The position numbers and the translations under genes are program-made. The notes below the pieces were generated by a model that made no database searches, was not told the DNA's origin, and saw only the letters and a program-made list of their open reading frames with translations. Below are positions 33,269 to 45,300 of a stretch of DNA of 64,000 nucleotides, one piece after another. The stretch's first letter is position 1. Every line of letters begins with the position of its first letter. This DNA comes from Lathyrus oleraceus (lineage: Eukaryota > Streptophyta > Magnoliopsida > Fabales > Fabaceae). The DNA is taken from positions 84,060,614-84,124,613 of the forward strand of contig NC_066585.1 in the NCBI RefSeq assembly GCF_024323335.1. Direction: 5' to 3'.

Positions 33269-35231
33269 TGTAACACCCCAATAAAAATAAGATAATTATT
33301 TGATTTAAATTAATATTATATTTATTAATTTAATTAAATAATTGGAATTTATTGGATTATTATTATTATTATTTTGGAATAATAATTATTGGAAAATATA
33401 TAAGTGTGAAATAAGGAAAAAGAATCCCATTTTTGGTAAAAAGAGTTTTTACGTGAAACAGAGAAGCGGTTGAAAAGTGGAAAGTGGAGAAAGGGCAAAG
33501 AGGAAGAGCAAGGGCAAAGGTTGGAGAAGAGAAAAACTTGGAGCTCAAAGAATTGCCGGATTAATCAGGTAAGGGGGGTTTATCGTCGTTTAATGGGTAT
33601 TATGGGTTAGCATGTAATGGGTAGTGATAAACCGTTGAATTGACCCTAATTGGGATTTGGAATGCTGAGAAATTGTGATGAATAAGTTGTGTGAAAACTG
33701 TAATTGAATCGATAATGGTGTGTGTCGTAAATTGCTGGACGTGTAGCTTTTTACGGAATTGGAATCGGAGGTCCGGAAGTCCTCCAACGGCGGAAAATGC
33801 GGAGAATTCTGCATTCTGCTTTGTGTTAGCGCAGGAACAGCTTTCTGTCTTGCGTTAACCGGTTAACCCAGGGTGTTAACCGGTTAACACTGTTATAAAT
33901 TGTGAAAAACTGCTGTTTTGTCTGCGTTAACCGGTTAACCCAAGGCGTTAACCGGTTAACACTGTTGCGTTTTGCCAGAAAGTGTGTTCTGTGTTGCGTT
34001 AACCGGTTAACCCAGGGCGTTAACCGGTTAACACTGTCAAAAAGTGGAAAAATGGATATTTTAAATGTTATGTGTATATGTGATGGGTGGCCTATATCGG
34101 TGTGTGATATAGTAGGGATTACTTCCGCTGTTTTGAGCAGTATAGGTATTAGTAGAGTGTGCTAATACTGTGATTAATTATTTGACACGATATGATGTTT
34201 TGATGAATGTGTTGATGATGTATGATGGTATGCATAATGCTATGAGTGTATATATTATGCATGTGTTTGTGAATGGACTATTTTATGGCTTAGAGTGTGA
34301 GCATATGTCCATTGTGGATTATTGTTGATGATGTTGCATTGCTAGGTGAATTAGCATGCATATTGTGGCCTTTATGGTGGTAGCTAATTCCCATGGTGAG
34401 GAATTAGTGATGTTAGTCATTTTGGACTGTTGTTGATGTTTGCATGCTAGGTGAATTAGCGTGCATAGCATGGCCCTTGGGGTGGTAGCTAATTCCCATG
34501 GTGAGGAATTAGTGATGTGAGTCACTAGGTCTCAAATGAGTGAGACTAGTGAGCTTGGTAGCCGTACCTGGATTTGGTCGGTGAAGTTGAACTATATGTT
34601 CACGAATAGTCGGTACCGCATGCATGGAGTCTCATTGCATAATATATGTATGGCGTATAATATGAATGGATGTATTCCAATATTATACGTGTGTTTTGTG
34701 TTGGTGTTGAGTATGAATTGAGATTATAAGTGTGCTTTATGTGGGTGTTGAGTATGATGTTGGAGTTGATGTGCCGTTACTGAATGTGTGTATGATTAGG
34801 GTGATGAAGTGTGTTAAATTACTTAACATTGCATGATATTTTATAATGCTTGTTATATCGATTGAGGAACTCACCCTTACAACTATTTTTCAGGTAACGA
34901 GCAGTGATTGAGTAGGAGCTAGTGCTTGGAGTCTAGTGTAGTTCCTTAGTGGGTCATGCTCTGGTAGATGTAACATCGGGATGGGATGTTTTAAATGTTT
35001 TATTGTTGGTTGCGAACCAGTTACATGTAATATGCTACATGTTTTGAAATGATCGATTTGATCTCTATCCGCTGCGTATTGTGCAATGCTTTATGTTTTG
35101 AATTAAATAAAGAGCATGACAGTTATTATGGTGTGAAGTGTTTGTGTGACACCCTTAATTGCATATTTACTCTGATTGATATATGTTGCTATTTTAATTA
35201 AATATTTGGGGTAATTTAGAAGGGTGTTACA
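33269..35231 (+). repeat. 5' LTR of the Tekay-type element
   Basis: 1963 bp. TATA box ATATATAAG at 33396-33404. No other gene inside. Confidence 0.96.
33854..34032 (+). repeat. three paired 14-bp palindromes in the Tekay LTR
   Basis: GTTAACCGGTTAAC occurs at 33854-33867, 33875-33888, 33926-33939, 33947-33960, 33998-34011 and 34019-34032. The two members of each pair are 7 bases apart (loop CCAGGGT, CCAAGGC or CCAGGGC), and pairs repeat every 72 bases exactly. Because each unit is self-complementary, every pair can form a 14-bp-stem, 7-nt-loop hairpin in the transcript, about 0.4-0.6 kb after the TATA box. The core AACCGGTT is also a dyad that could bind protein as DNA. The same array is in the 3' LTR (about 40357-40535, one unit mutated) and in the old solo LTR. 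Confidence 0.9.
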
Positions 35232-35235
35232 TTAG

Positions 35236-35248
35236 TGGTATCAGAGCA
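35236..35248 (+). other. Tekay primer binding site (initiator-Met tRNA)
   Basis: TGGTATCAGAGCA, four bases after the LTR, a perfect match to the usual plant iMet-complementary primer site. Confidence 0.93.
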
Positions 35249-35358
35249 TAGTCGGTCGAGTCGAGTCGTAATTATTCTGTTTCCCCTGTACGGGATAGGT
35301 GTTGTGTAACCCTATCAGTACTTATTGTTTTATCTTGTTGGATTAACTCAGAATAGAG

Positions 35359-36384
35359 ATGGCTGGAAGAGGTAGAGATGATGCTGCGATTGCTGAGGCT
35401 CTGGGTATGCTAGCTGGAGTACTTGGGGGAAATCCGAATGCTGTGGGAATGGGAGCTGCTCGTCAACTGAGTGAGTTCCAGAAGAACAATCCTCCAATGT
35501 TCAAGGGAGCATACGATCCAGATGGTGCTCAGAAGTGGTTGAAGGAGATCGAGAGGATCTTCCGAGTGACTGAGTGTGCCGATAACCAGAAGGTCAGGTT
35601 CGGTACGCATATGCTGTCAGAAGAAGCAGATGATTGGTGGGTTGCTACCCGCACTGAGTTGGAAGCTGCTGGGAATGCTGAGATCACTTGGGCTGTGTTC
35701 AAAGAGAGATTCCTGAGGAAGTATTTTCCAGAGGATGTCAGAGGAAAGAAAGAGATAGAGTTCTTAGAATTGAAGCAGGGTAACAAGTCTGTTACTGAGT
35801 ATGCTGCTAAGTTCACAGAGCTGTCAAAGTATTACACTCCCTATGATGAGGCTGCTGGAGAATTTTCGAAATGTGTGAAGTTTGAGAACGGGTTACGTCC
35901 CGAGATCAAGCAGGCTATTGGATACCAACGGATCAGAGTGTTTTCTGACTTGGTTGACTGTTGCAGGATTTTTGAACAGGATTCCAAAGCCAGAGCAGAG
36001 AGCTATCAGCAAAGGGTTGATAGGAAAGGCAAGAATCAGAATGATCGTGGAAAACCGTATGCAGCTGGCAAAGGTTTTCAGAAGCAGAGTGGGATGAAGA
36101 GGCCTAGTGGGGGAGACTCTAGCGCCCCTGCTAAGTGTTATAGATGTGGTCGGGCTGGACATCGTGTCCATGAGTGTACCAGTGCTGAGATGAAGTGTTT
36201 CAAGTGTGGAAAAGGTGGTCACTTGGCTGCAGAGTGCCGGTTGAAGACTATGACTTGTTTCAACTGTGGAGAGTTGGGTCATATTAGCCCACAATGTCCT
36301 AAGCCGAAGAAAGAGAACCAGTCGGGAGGCAAGGTCTTTGCTTTATCGGGTTCTGAGACTTCTGCAGATGATCGTTTGATCTGA
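35359..36384 (+). CDS. Tekay gag with three CCHC zinc knuckles
   Basis: 341 codons starting MAGRGRDDAAIAEALGML, the first ATG after the primer site. The capsid-like retrotransposon gag domain spans residues about 45-200 (MFKGAYDPDGAQKWLKEIER, MLSEEADDWWVATRTELEAA, FLRKYFPEDVRGKKEIEFLE). It is followed by a basic linker and three CX2CX4HX4C knuckles: CYRCGRAGHRVHEC (260-273), CFKCGKGGHLAAEC (280-293) and CFNCGELGHISPQC (300-313). The frame ends at TGA 36382-36384. The same frame continues open into protease, so gag and pol were one ORF. Gag assembles the particle and packages the RNA; the knuckles bind nucleic acid. Either the TGA is a nonsense mutation or it regulates the gag to pol ratio by readthrough. 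Confidence 0.95.
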   Translation: MAGRGRDDAAIAEALGMLAGVLGGNPNAVGMGAARQLSEFQKNNPPMFKGAYDPDGAQKWLKEIERIFRVTECADNQKVRFGTHMLSEEADDWWVATRTELEAAGNAEITWAVFKERFLRKYFPEDVRGKKEIEFLELKQGNKSVTEYAAKFTELSKYYTPYDEAAGEFSKCVKFENGLRPEIKQAIGYQRIRVFSDLVDCCRIFEQDSKARAESYQQRVDRKGKNQNDRGKPYAAGKGFQKQSGMKRPSGGDSSAPAKCYRCGRAGHRVHECTSAEMKCFKCGKGGHLAAECRLKTMTCFNCGELGHISPQCPKPKKENQSGGKVFALSGSETSADDRLI

Positions 36385-39300
36385 GGTACGTGTTATATTA
36401 ATGGCTTTCCTCTTGTAGCTATTATTGACACAGGTGCGACTCATTCCTTTATATCTTTGGATTGTGCTGTGAAACTTAAATTAGAGATATCTGAGATGTT
36501 GGGTAGTATGGTGATTGATACTCCTGCGAAGGGTTCAGTGACTACTACTTCAGTTTGTTTGAATTGTCCTTTGAGTATTTTTGGTAGAGACTTTGGGATG
36601 GACCTAGTGTGTCTTCCACTAGTGCAGATTGATGTTATTCTGGGTATGAACTGGTTGGTGTTTAACCGAGTTTATATCAATTGTTTTGATGAGACTGTGA
36701 TCTTTCCTGAGATCGAGGAAGGAAAGAGTTTGTTTCTATCCGCGAGGCAGGTGAATGAGGAAGTAGCCGATGGGGCAGAGTTGTTTATGCTATTAGCGAC
36801 TTTGGAGGCTAAAGATAAACTGGTGATTTGCGATCTAGCTGTGGTGTGTGATTTTCCTGATGTGTTTCCAGAAGAAGTGAATGAATTACCGCCAGAGCGT
36901 GAAGTTGAGTTCTCGATTGATTTGGTACCTGGTACTAGACCGATATCGATGGCTCCGTACCGTATGTCTGCTGTTGAGTTAACTGAATTGAAGAGTCAGT
37001 TGGAAGATCTGTTGGATAAGAAAATTATTCGTCCGAGTGTGTCACCGTGGGGTGCACCAGTGTTATTGGTTAAGAAGAAAGAAGGTACTATGAGGTTGTG
37101 TGTGGACTACAGGCAACTGAATAAAGTGACGATCAAGAATCGGTATCCTTTGCCGAGGATTGATGATTTGATGGATCAGTTGGTTGGTGCGAGTGTGTTC
37201 AGCAAAATAGATTTGAGATCGGGTTATCATCAGATACGTGTGAAAACTGAGGATATCCAGAAGACTGCTTTCAGAACAAGGTATGAACATTATGAGTATT
37301 CTGTAATGCCTTTTGGTGTGACTAATGCGCCTGGAGTATTTATGGAGTATATGAATAGGATTTTCCATCCGTACCTAGACAAGTTTGTTGTGGTGTTTAT
37401 TGATGACATTTTGGTGTATTCGAAATCTGAAGAAGAGCATGCTGAGCATTTGAGAGTGGTTTTAGGAGTTCTACGAGAAAAGAAGTTATTTGCTAAACTG
37501 TCGAAGTGTGAATTTTGGTTAGAAGAGGTTAGTTTTCTTGGTCATGTGATTTCAAGAGGTGGTGTTGCTGTTGATCCTTCTAAGATAGAAGCGGTATCTA
37601 AGTGGGAAGCTCCGAAGTTAGTTTCTGAGATAAGGAGTTTTCTTGGACTTGCAGGTTATTATAGGAAGTTCATTGAGGGATTTTCTAAGTTGGCGTTACC
37701 GTTGACGATGTTGACTAGAAAGGGGAAAGCGTTTGTTTGGGACTCAAAATGTGAAGAAGGTTTCCAAGAGTTAAAGAGAAGGTTGACTACTGCTCCTATT
37801 CTGATATTACCGAGTTCGTCAGAATCATTTGAGGTTTACTGTGATGCTTCATTGTTGGGTTTGGGTGGTGTGTTGATGCAGAACAAGCAGGTTATAGCTT
37901 ATGCTTCGAGACAACTGAGGGTTCATGAGAGGAACTATCCGACACACGATTTAGAGTTGGCAGCCGTGGTATTTGTTCTGAAGTTATGGAGGCATTACTT
38001 GTATGGGTCAAGATTTGAGGTTTTCAGTGACCATAAAAGTTTAAAGTATTTGTTTGATCAGAAAGAGCTGAATATGAGACAGAGGAGATGGTTAGAGTTT
38101 CTGAAGGATTATGACTTTGGTTTGAATTACCATCCGGGTAAAGCAAATGTAGTGGCTGATGCATTGAGTCGGAAATCATTACATATGTCTATGCTAATGG
38201 TTAGGGAATTGGATTTAATTGAGCAGTTTAGAGACTTGAGTTTGGTGTGTGAGAATACTTACAATAGTGTTAAATTGGGAATGTTGAAGTTAACGAGTGG
38301 TATTCTAGATGAGATTAGAGAGGGTCAGAAATCCGATGTGCTTTTGGTTGATAAGTTGACTTTAGTGAATCAAGGTCAAGGTGGTGAATTCAGAGTTGAT
38401 GAGAATGATGTTTTGAAATTTGGTAATCGGGTGTGTATTCCGGATGTTACCGAACTTAAGAAGAGTATTCTTGAGGAAGGACATCGTAGTGGCCTGAGTA
38501 TTCATCCTGGGGCTACGAAGATGTATCATGATTTGAAAAAGTTATTTTGGTGGCCGGGAATGAAAAGAGAAATTGCGAGTTTTGTTTATTCTTGTTTGAC
38601 TTGTCAGAAGTCAAAGATTGAGCATCAGAAGCCGTCTGGACTAATGCAACCGTTGGCTATTCCAGAGTGGAAGTGGGATAGTATCAGTATGGATTTTGTT
38701 TCTGGTTTACCGAGGACGATTAAGAATTTTGAAGCTATTTGGGTAATTGTCGACAGATTGACGAAATCGGCTCATTTCATTCCGATCAGAATGGATTATC
38801 CGTTAGAGAGATTAGCTAAGTTGTATATTGAGAAGATTGTAAGTTTGCATGGTATTCTGTCGAGTATTGTTTCGGACAGAGATCCTAGATTTACATCGAA
38901 GTTCTGGGAAGGTTTGCAGAGGGCTTTGGGAACTAAGCTGAGATTGAGTTCTGCATATCATCCGCAGACTGATGGTCAGACTGAGAGGACGATTCAGTCA
39001 TTAGAGGATCTTTTGAGAGCTTGTGTTTTGGAAAAGGGAGGTGCTTGGGATTGTTATTTGCCTTTGATTGAGTTTACCTACAACAATAGTTTTCATTCGA
39101 GCATTGGTATGGCACCGTTTGAAGCTTTGTATGGTAGAAGATGTCGGACGCCTCTATGTTGGTATGAGTCCGGTGAGAGTGCTGTGGTTGGACCGGAGAT
39201 TGTTCAACAAACTACGGAAAAGATTAAGATGATTCAGGAGAAGATGAGAATTGCTCAGAGTCGTCAGAAGAGTTATCATGATAAAAGGAGGAAGTCACTT

Positions 39301-39729
39301 GAGTTTCAAGAGGGAGATCATGTGTTTCTTCGTGTTACTCCGATAACTGGGGTTGGTCGAGCTTTGAAGTCAAAGAAGTTGACACCTCGATTTATTGGTC
39401 CTTATCAGATTTTGGAGAGGATAGGGGAAGTAGCTTATCGTATCGCTTTACCGCCGTCGCTTGCGAATTTGCATGAGGTTTTTCATGTGTCTCAGTTGAG
39501 GAGGTACATTCATGATCCGTCGCATGTAGTCCAAGTAGATGATGTACAGGTGAGAGATAACCTGACTGTTGAAACATCACCTATGAGGATAGAGGACCGA
39601 GAGTTGAAGCAGTTGCGGGGTAAAGAGATTGCTTTGGTAAAGGTAGCTTGGGGAGGACCAGCAGGTGGCAATGTGACTTGGGAACTTGAGAGTCAGATGA
39701 AGGAATCTTATCCTGAATTATTCGCTTGA
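36385..39729 (+). CDS. Tekay pol: protease, RT, RNase H, integrase, chromodomain-like tail
   Basis: Open from the codon after the TGA to the stop at 39727-39729; the first Met is at 36457, but the frame clearly starts inside protease. Protease: [12 protein letters not shown], with D at 36427. Numbering from Met 36457: RT catalytic FIDD at 314-317 (D316, D317); RNase H with YCDAS (D463); integrase zinc finger beginning H676 and ending CLTCQ; integrase core D746, D807 and E843 with exactly 35 residues between D807 and E843. The GPY/F-like region follows. The tail [15 protein letters not shown] and ATWE-like [18 protein letters not shown] is the chromodomain-like end of Tekay/Del chromoviruses, which guides integration to chromatin. 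All catalytic residues I can check are present. It needs readthrough of the TGA, or a helper, to be made as a gag-pol. Confidence 0.95.
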   Translation, partial: GTCYINGFPLVAIIDTGATHSFISLDCAVKLKLEISEMLGSMVIDTPAKGSVTTTSVCLNCPLSIFGRDFGMDLVCLPLVQIDVILGMNWLVFNRVYINCFDETVIFPEIEEGKSLFLSARQVNEEVADGAELFMLLATLEAKDKLVICDLAVVCDFPDVFPEEVNELPPEREVEFSIDLVPGTRPISMAPYRMSAVELTELKSQLEDLLDKKIIRPSVSPWGAPVLLVKKKEGTMRLCVDYRQLNKVTIKNRYPLPRIDDLMDQLVGASVFSKIDLRSGYHQIRVKTEDIQKTAFRTRYEHYEYSVMPFGVTNAPGVFMEYMNRIFHPYLDKFVVVFIDDILVYSKSEEEHAEHLRVVLGVLREKKLFAKLSKCEFWLEEVSFLGHVISRGGVAVDPSKIEAVSKWEAPKLVSEIRSFLGLAGYYRKFIEGFSKLALPLTMLTRKGKAFVWDSKCEEGFQELKRRLTTAPILILPSSSESFEVYCDASLLGLGGVLMQNKQVIAYASRQLRVHERNYPTHDLELAAVVFVLKLWRHYLYGSRFEVFSDHKSLKYLFDQKELNMRQRRWLEFLKDYDFGLNYHPGKANVVADALSRKSLHMSMLMVRELDLIEQFRDLSLVCENTYNSVKLGMLKLTSGILDEIREGQKSDVLLVDKLTLVNQGQGGEFRVDENDVLKFGNRVCIPDVTELKKSILEEGHRSGLSIHPGATKMYHDLKKLFWWPGMKREIASFVYSCLTCQKSKIEHQKPSGLMQPLAIPEWKWDSISMDFVSGLPRTIKNFEAIWVIVDRLTKSAHFIPIRMDYPLERLAKLYIEKIVSLHGILSSIVSDRDPRFTSKFWEGLQRALGTKLRLSSAYHPQTDGQTERTIQSLEDLLRACVLEKGGAWDCYLPLIEFTYNNSFHSSIGMAPFEALYGRRCRTPLCWYESGESAVVGPEIVQQTTEKIKMIQEKMRIAQSRQKSYHDKRRKSLEFQEGDHVFLRVTPITGVGRALKSKKLTPRFIGPYQILERIGEVAYRIALPPSLANLHEVFHVSQLRRYIHDPSHVVQVDDVQVRDNLTVETSPMRIEDRELKQLRGKEIALVKVAWGGPAGGNVTWELESQMKESYPELFA

Positions 39730-39757
39730 GGTATGTTTTCGAGGACGAAAACTCTTT

Positions 39758-39770
39758 TAGTGGGGGAGAG
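39758..39770 (+). other. Tekay polypurine tract
   Basis: TAGTGGGGGAGAG directly before the 3' LTR. Confidence 0.88.
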
Positions 39771-39771
39771 T

Positions 39772-41734
39772 TGTAACACCCCAATAAAAATAAGATAATT
39801 ATTTGATTTAAATTAATATTATATTTATTAATTTAATTAAATAATTGGAATTTATTGGATTATTATTATTATTATTTTGGAATAATAATTATTGGAAAAT
39901 ATATAAGTGTGAAATAAGGAAAAAGAATCCCATTTTTGATAAAAAGAGTTTTTACGTGAAACAGAGAAGCGGCTGAAAAGTGGAAAGTGGAGAAAGGGCA
40001 AAGAGGAAGAGCAAGGGCAAAGGTTGGAGAAGAGAAAAACTTGGAGCTCAAAGAATTGCCGGATTAATCAGGTAAGGGGGGTTTATCGTCGTTTAATGGG
40101 TATTATGGGTTAGCATGTAATGGGTAGTGATAAACCGTTGAATTGACCCTAATTGGAATTTGGAATGCTGAGAAATTGTGATGAATAAGTTGTGTGAAAA
40201 TTGTAATTGAATCGATAATGGTGTGTGTCGTAAATTGCTGGACGTGTAGCTTTTTACGGAATTGGAATCGGAGGTCCGGAAGTCCTCCAACGGCGGAAAA
40301 TGCGGAGAATTCTGCATTCTGCTTTGTGTTAGCGCAGGAACAACTTTCTGTCTTGCGTTAACCGGTTAACCCAGGGTGTTAACCGGTTAACACTGTTATA
40401 AATTGTGAAAAACTGCTGTTTTGTCTGCGTTAACCGGTTAACCCAGGGCGTTAATCGGTTAACACTGTTGCGTTTTGCCAGAAAGTGTGTTCTGTGTTGC
40501 GTTAACCGGTTAACCCAGGGCGTTAACCGGTTAACACTGTCAAAAAGTGGAAAAATGGATATTTTAAATGTTATGTGTATATGTGATGGGTGGCCTATAT
40601 CGGTGTGTGATATAGTAGGGATTACTTCCGCTGTTTTGAGCAGTATAGGTATTAGTAGAGTGTGCTAATATTGTGATTAATTATTTGACACGATATGATG
40701 TTTTGATGAATGTGTTGATGATGTATGATGGTATGCATAATGCTATGAGTGTATATATTATGCATGTGTTTGTGAATGGACTATTTTATGGCTTAGAGTG
40801 TGAGCATATGTCCATTGTGGATTATTGTTGATGATGTTGCATTGCTAGGTGAATTAGCATGCATATTGTGGCCTTTATGGTGGTAGCTAATTCCCATGGT
40901 GAGGAATTAGTGATGTTAGTCATTTTGGACTGTTGTTGATGTTTGCATGCTAGGTGAATTAGCGTGCATAGCATGGCCCTTGGGGTGGTAGCTAATTCCC
41001 ATGGTGAGGAATTAGTGATGTGAGTCACTAGGTCTCAAATGAGTGAGACTAGTGAGCTTGGTAGCCGTACCTGGATTTGGTCGGTGAAGTTGAACTATAT
41101 GTTCACGAATAGTCGGTACCGCATGCATGGAGTCTCATTGCATAATATATGTATGGCGTATAATATGAATGGATGTATTCCAATATTATACGTGTGTTTT
41201 ATGTTGGTGTTGAGTATGAATTGAGATTATAAGTGTGCTTTATGTGGGTGTTGAGTATGATGTTGGAGTTGATGTGCCGTTACTGAATGTGTGTATGATT
41301 AGGGTGATGAAGTGTGTTAAATTACTTAACATTGCATGATATTTTATAATGCTTGTTATATCGATTGAGGAACTCACCCTTACAACTATTTTTCAGGTAA
41401 CGAGCAGTGATTGAGTAGGAGCTAGTGCTTGGAGTCTAGTGTAGTTCCTTAGTGGGTCATGCTCGGGTAGATGTAACATCGGGATGGGATGTTTTAAATG
41501 TTTTATTGTTGGTTGCGAACCAGTTACATGTAATATGCTACATGTTTTGAAATGATCGATTTGATCTCTATCCGCTGCGTATTGTGCAATGCTTTATGTT
41601 TTGAATTAAATAAAGAGCATGACAGTTATTATGGTGTGAAGTGTTTGTGTGACACCCTTAATTGCATATTTACTCTGATTGATATATGTTGCTATTTTAA
41701 TTAAATATTTGGGGTAATTTAGAAGGGTGTTACA
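39772..41734 (+). repeat. 3' LTR of the Tekay-type element
   Basis: 1963 bp, differing from the 5' LTR at about ten positions, most of them transitions. TATA box at 39899-39907; the palindrome array is at about 40357-40535. Confidence 0.96.
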
Positions 41735-41739
41735 GGCGT

Positions 41740-42391
41740 GGAAAGATAAAAGAATGAGTAGCAGGAACCTCTGATTCCGATACCTTCCGTGGAAGAAACA
41801 ATCGTTAATTCTGGTGCTTGACAGCCCTCAAGGGGTCTATGAGGTGTGTGGTGGGTCAGCATGACTAGTCTTGTCGAAAAGAGCATGCAATTAACCTAAG
41901 CAAAAAGTTTATCGACTGTGAAACAATACACTCACTGCTCGAGAAAACTTGATGTACTTTGGCATAGGCTGCTCGCCGACTAAGACAGTATGCTGATTCA
42001 TACCACTTTGTGGATGTCCAAAATGGATCTGATCAAGTATGTGCTTGAAGAGTCAACATCGACCGGACGGGTTGCGAGAGGGCAAATGGTGTCGACTGAA
42101 TCCGATATTCAGTATACATCCCAGAAAGCAATCAAGAGAAGGGTATTGTATGGTTATCTCGCCCAACAACCCATTAATGATTCTCAACCCAGGAAGTCTG
42201 AAGTCCCTAATGAGGACATCTCGAGGTACTCGAATCGAAAGATTGAGAGTGACCGATCCCGGAGGAGGGGCCTGACCCTGAATCCGAACGGATTTTGATG
42301 TCTGATGGGGAAAGTTTAAAGTGAATGAGCTAGTGCTTCCCCGATAACATCTGAATGCACCAACGATGGTGGCTGAGTACGAAGTTGGTAT
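41740..42391 (+). pseudogene. Ogre A RNase H remnant
   Basis: Continues Ogre A after the Tekay TSD. Conceptual translation across stops gives KKFIDCETIHSLLE-like and then, in an open piece 41990-42298, MLIHTTLWMSKMDLIKYVLE, RVARGQMVSTESDIQYTSQK and KRRVLYGYLAQQPINDSQPR. This is the end of the Ogre RNase H domain. It is followed by eroded sequence (PDGF-like end) up to the Ogre B insertion at 42397. The integrase core that should follow is missing in both Ogre copies. Confidence 0.8.
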
Positions 42392-42396
42392 CCTGA

Positions 42397-45300
42397 TGTC
42401 GCGTTACGCGAAAAACCGGCGGGAAAACAAGAACAACAGAGCCGCCACCGTGCGTTATTTATCCCAAAAGAGGGAAAGGAAACGCTCAGAGTAAACCTGG
42501 AAAGAACATGGTCTCGCGACCAGAGAGAATGGGATCGGGAGTCGGTTATGCGAAGGGAAGGTATTAGCACCCCTACGCATCCGTAGTACTCTACGGGATC
42601 CACGCACAATAGGAAGGAAAATGGTTGCTAAAACACTGCTCGCACACATATAAATACCGGCTGAAAGAGACACAAGAAAACAAACAAGACGGACTCGGCA
42701 GGATGTCGCATCCTGGGCCTACTTAGTCTATCAAGCATAGACATCAGAGTCTAAGTAGTTCGGACTGGGGGAAAACATGCTCGCTAGGATGTCGCATCCT
42801 ATGCATACGTATCTCCTTTGGACGAAGGAGAATCAGAGCATTCGTAGCTCGGCTAACACGCACACAAACAAACGCAGGCAAAGGTAAACGTGGAGCCTGA
42901 ATGCCAATCACTGGGCTTACATCAGCATCCGAACCAAAACACACACAAGAAGGCAAACGTGGAGCCTGAATGCCAATCACTGGGCTTACATCAGCATCCG
43001 AACCAAACGCACGCACACTGGAACCCGAATGCCACTCGATGGACTTACATCAGCTTCCAAGCACACAACGAGACACAGGATGTGGAATGCCAATCGCTGG
43101 GCTTACATCCATCTCCTAACACCAACACAAGAAGAAGAAGGGTCTCGATTGCAACTAGGGCAAGAGAAAGGGAAGGTCTCAATCGCAACGAGGGCGAGAG
43201 AAAAGAATTAGTGTTAGTTGTTAGTCAAACTCGACAAGACATCGCATCTCGTGCCTACGTATCTCATCTGGACATGAGAATCAGAGTTGCCGTAGTTCGG
43301 CTAAACTATTCCTGTTGGTTTGTGTTTTTTAAGTGGATAACGTCACTACGCAATCTACCGGATGCTCGACCTTTGGAGACTTACTCACCTGTGGTAGAAG
43401 GAGTTGACGTATCCTTAAGAGGGGATAATGTTTGTTTGTGTTTTAGGAAAGCTCAAGCAAGAAAGGAAGTCCTATACGAAGGAACCGTGCTACCTTAATT
43501 GTCATGCAAACAAGACTACGCGGAGTCTAGCAAACCTAGGGGATACAATCACACCACACAAACATATACAGCATGAAATAAACACACCAACAAGGGGCTC
43601 AAACATCAGGGTTAGGCTTTAGTCGAGGGGTCATATCAACCTCAACAAACAAGCCTCTGTATCGGGGTCAGGTTAGCTCTTAACCTTGCCATTGAGGGGC
43701 TAAGGTGAAGCCAGATGAAAGGTGATGAGGGGTGTGCCTCATTGCTTCTATCTCTGGTCAGAGAGAGCATCAGACAAGGGAGCGTGGGTCCAGAATGGGG
43801 GGACCCTTCTATGCTCAGGACATAGACTCGACTGTACAATGTACAAGATCTTGGGCTTGGATCTCAATGCTACAACCATGTAATGGGAGCAAGGAGAAGA
43901 CTCACAGAATAGTGGGGGATAGATTGCTTATCCCTACCTTCCACCAATTGCCTCAAATGAGGACTTTCCCTGCTTAGGACAAATATAAACATACACAAGC
44001 ATTGCCTCTTAAGGAGGACTTCAGACAATGTGCCCGGCCCGGTAACAGTCGGGTCTCCAGACTACATGAAGAAGAAGGTTCTATACCTCAATGCCAATTG
44101 CTTATAAGCAAAGTAATGCAAGTTCTTAAGAGAACTGAGCAACTAGGGGTACCTGTACAAAAGTCAAACAGAATCAACATCCCATTCATAACCAGACAAC
44201 AATATAATGACCAATTAACAATCCCAATGATGTGCATAGCACAAGTCCATGTGGACCAACATCCTACAAAACAACCACATTAGTTTACAAGTATCAAGCA
44301 AAATATCCCAAATGTGAAACAATATCCTTAAGCCTTAACCTCTTAACCTGAAAAGCCAAAGACAAGTTCAAATGTAAGTGACAAGACCACTAGGACTAGC
44401 CTAGGGTCCAAAAGAAGGAAAAATCCTAAAACAGCAACCAATTCATGATCAAAGTCAAGCTATTTCAATAACAAAGGGATCCCAATTGGTCCCATATCCA
44501 AACTATGCACACATTTTATTCTATGCAACATGTAAGGCAAAGAGAACAAACATGGATCATATAAGAGCAACCAGCAAGATCACATCCAAATAAATGCCAA
44601 AACAGCATGGAAAATTCCACAAAAATTAGATCCTAAACAGAGGACATTCAACAAGCTACATGTCAATTTTCAAGCAATTTGGACTAGTGGAACAATGGGA
44701 ATTAATTCAACATGTCTAAGCATGCAAAAACACAATCAAATGAGGTTACAAAATATACATCAACTTCAATCTAATGGTAAACAGTGATGGTAAATGGGAA
44801 ATACATGGGACCAAAGCTAAATATGAGCTCAATGTGTTAGGAACTACCCTATCAAATTTCATGGTCATTGGATTAAGTATGAGAATATGGCAACATGCTA
44901 AGGAATGTGTCACAAGTGAGATCCTAACAATGATAGGCAGCATTCAAAAAATCTTAATTAATTAGGAAATGGATTGTAAAAATCCACAAAAATTCACAGT
45001 GAATGTTAACATGTTAATGGTGCTACATGCAAAAAATTATGGCCATTGGCCAGGGGGAAGCATGGCAAAAAATTTGGGGAATTCAGCATATCACAAGGTG
45101 TCACCTTTTATTACTCACAAGTTCAATAAATCACATATCAAAAACCAGAAGGCTAAAAATTACAAAACCTATGCCAAAAATTCCAGAAATGAGTCAAGAA
45201 TCTACATCTAAAATTTCAAGTCATTTGGATTATGTATGGTGATTTGGTGATTAAAATGGTGAAGCATGTGAATTTTGTGTACATAGCAAGGATCTCTTAT

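Larger units (their letters stand above)
33269..41734 (+). mobile_element. Tekay/Del-type chromovirus (Ty3/gypsy), nearly intact and young
   Basis: Two LTRs of identical length (1963 bp, 33269-35231 and 39772-41734) start TGTAACACCCC and end GGGTGTTACA. The exact TSD GGCGT lies at 33264-33268 and 41735-41739. Order: LTR, iMet primer site, gag, protease, RT, RNase H, integrase, chromodomain-like tail, polypurine tract, LTR. By eye the LTRs differ at about 10 positions, about 0.5%, so the insertion is recent. The only visible coding lesion is one in-frame TGA between gag and protease. Ogre B carries the empty site (minus strand of about 53880-53960: TGCCAAGGGGCATGGAAAGA), which proves the insertion point. 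Confidence 0.97.

Noticed and set aside
36385..36456. Programmed frameshift between Tekay gag and pol
   Set aside because: Gag and pol are in the same frame; only a stop codon intervenes.
42890..43498. 202-codon plus-strand ORF (repeated at 56783-57391) as a gene
   Set aside because: It is antisense to the Ogre LTR, spans its mini-repeats, and is present twice only because the LTR is duplicated.
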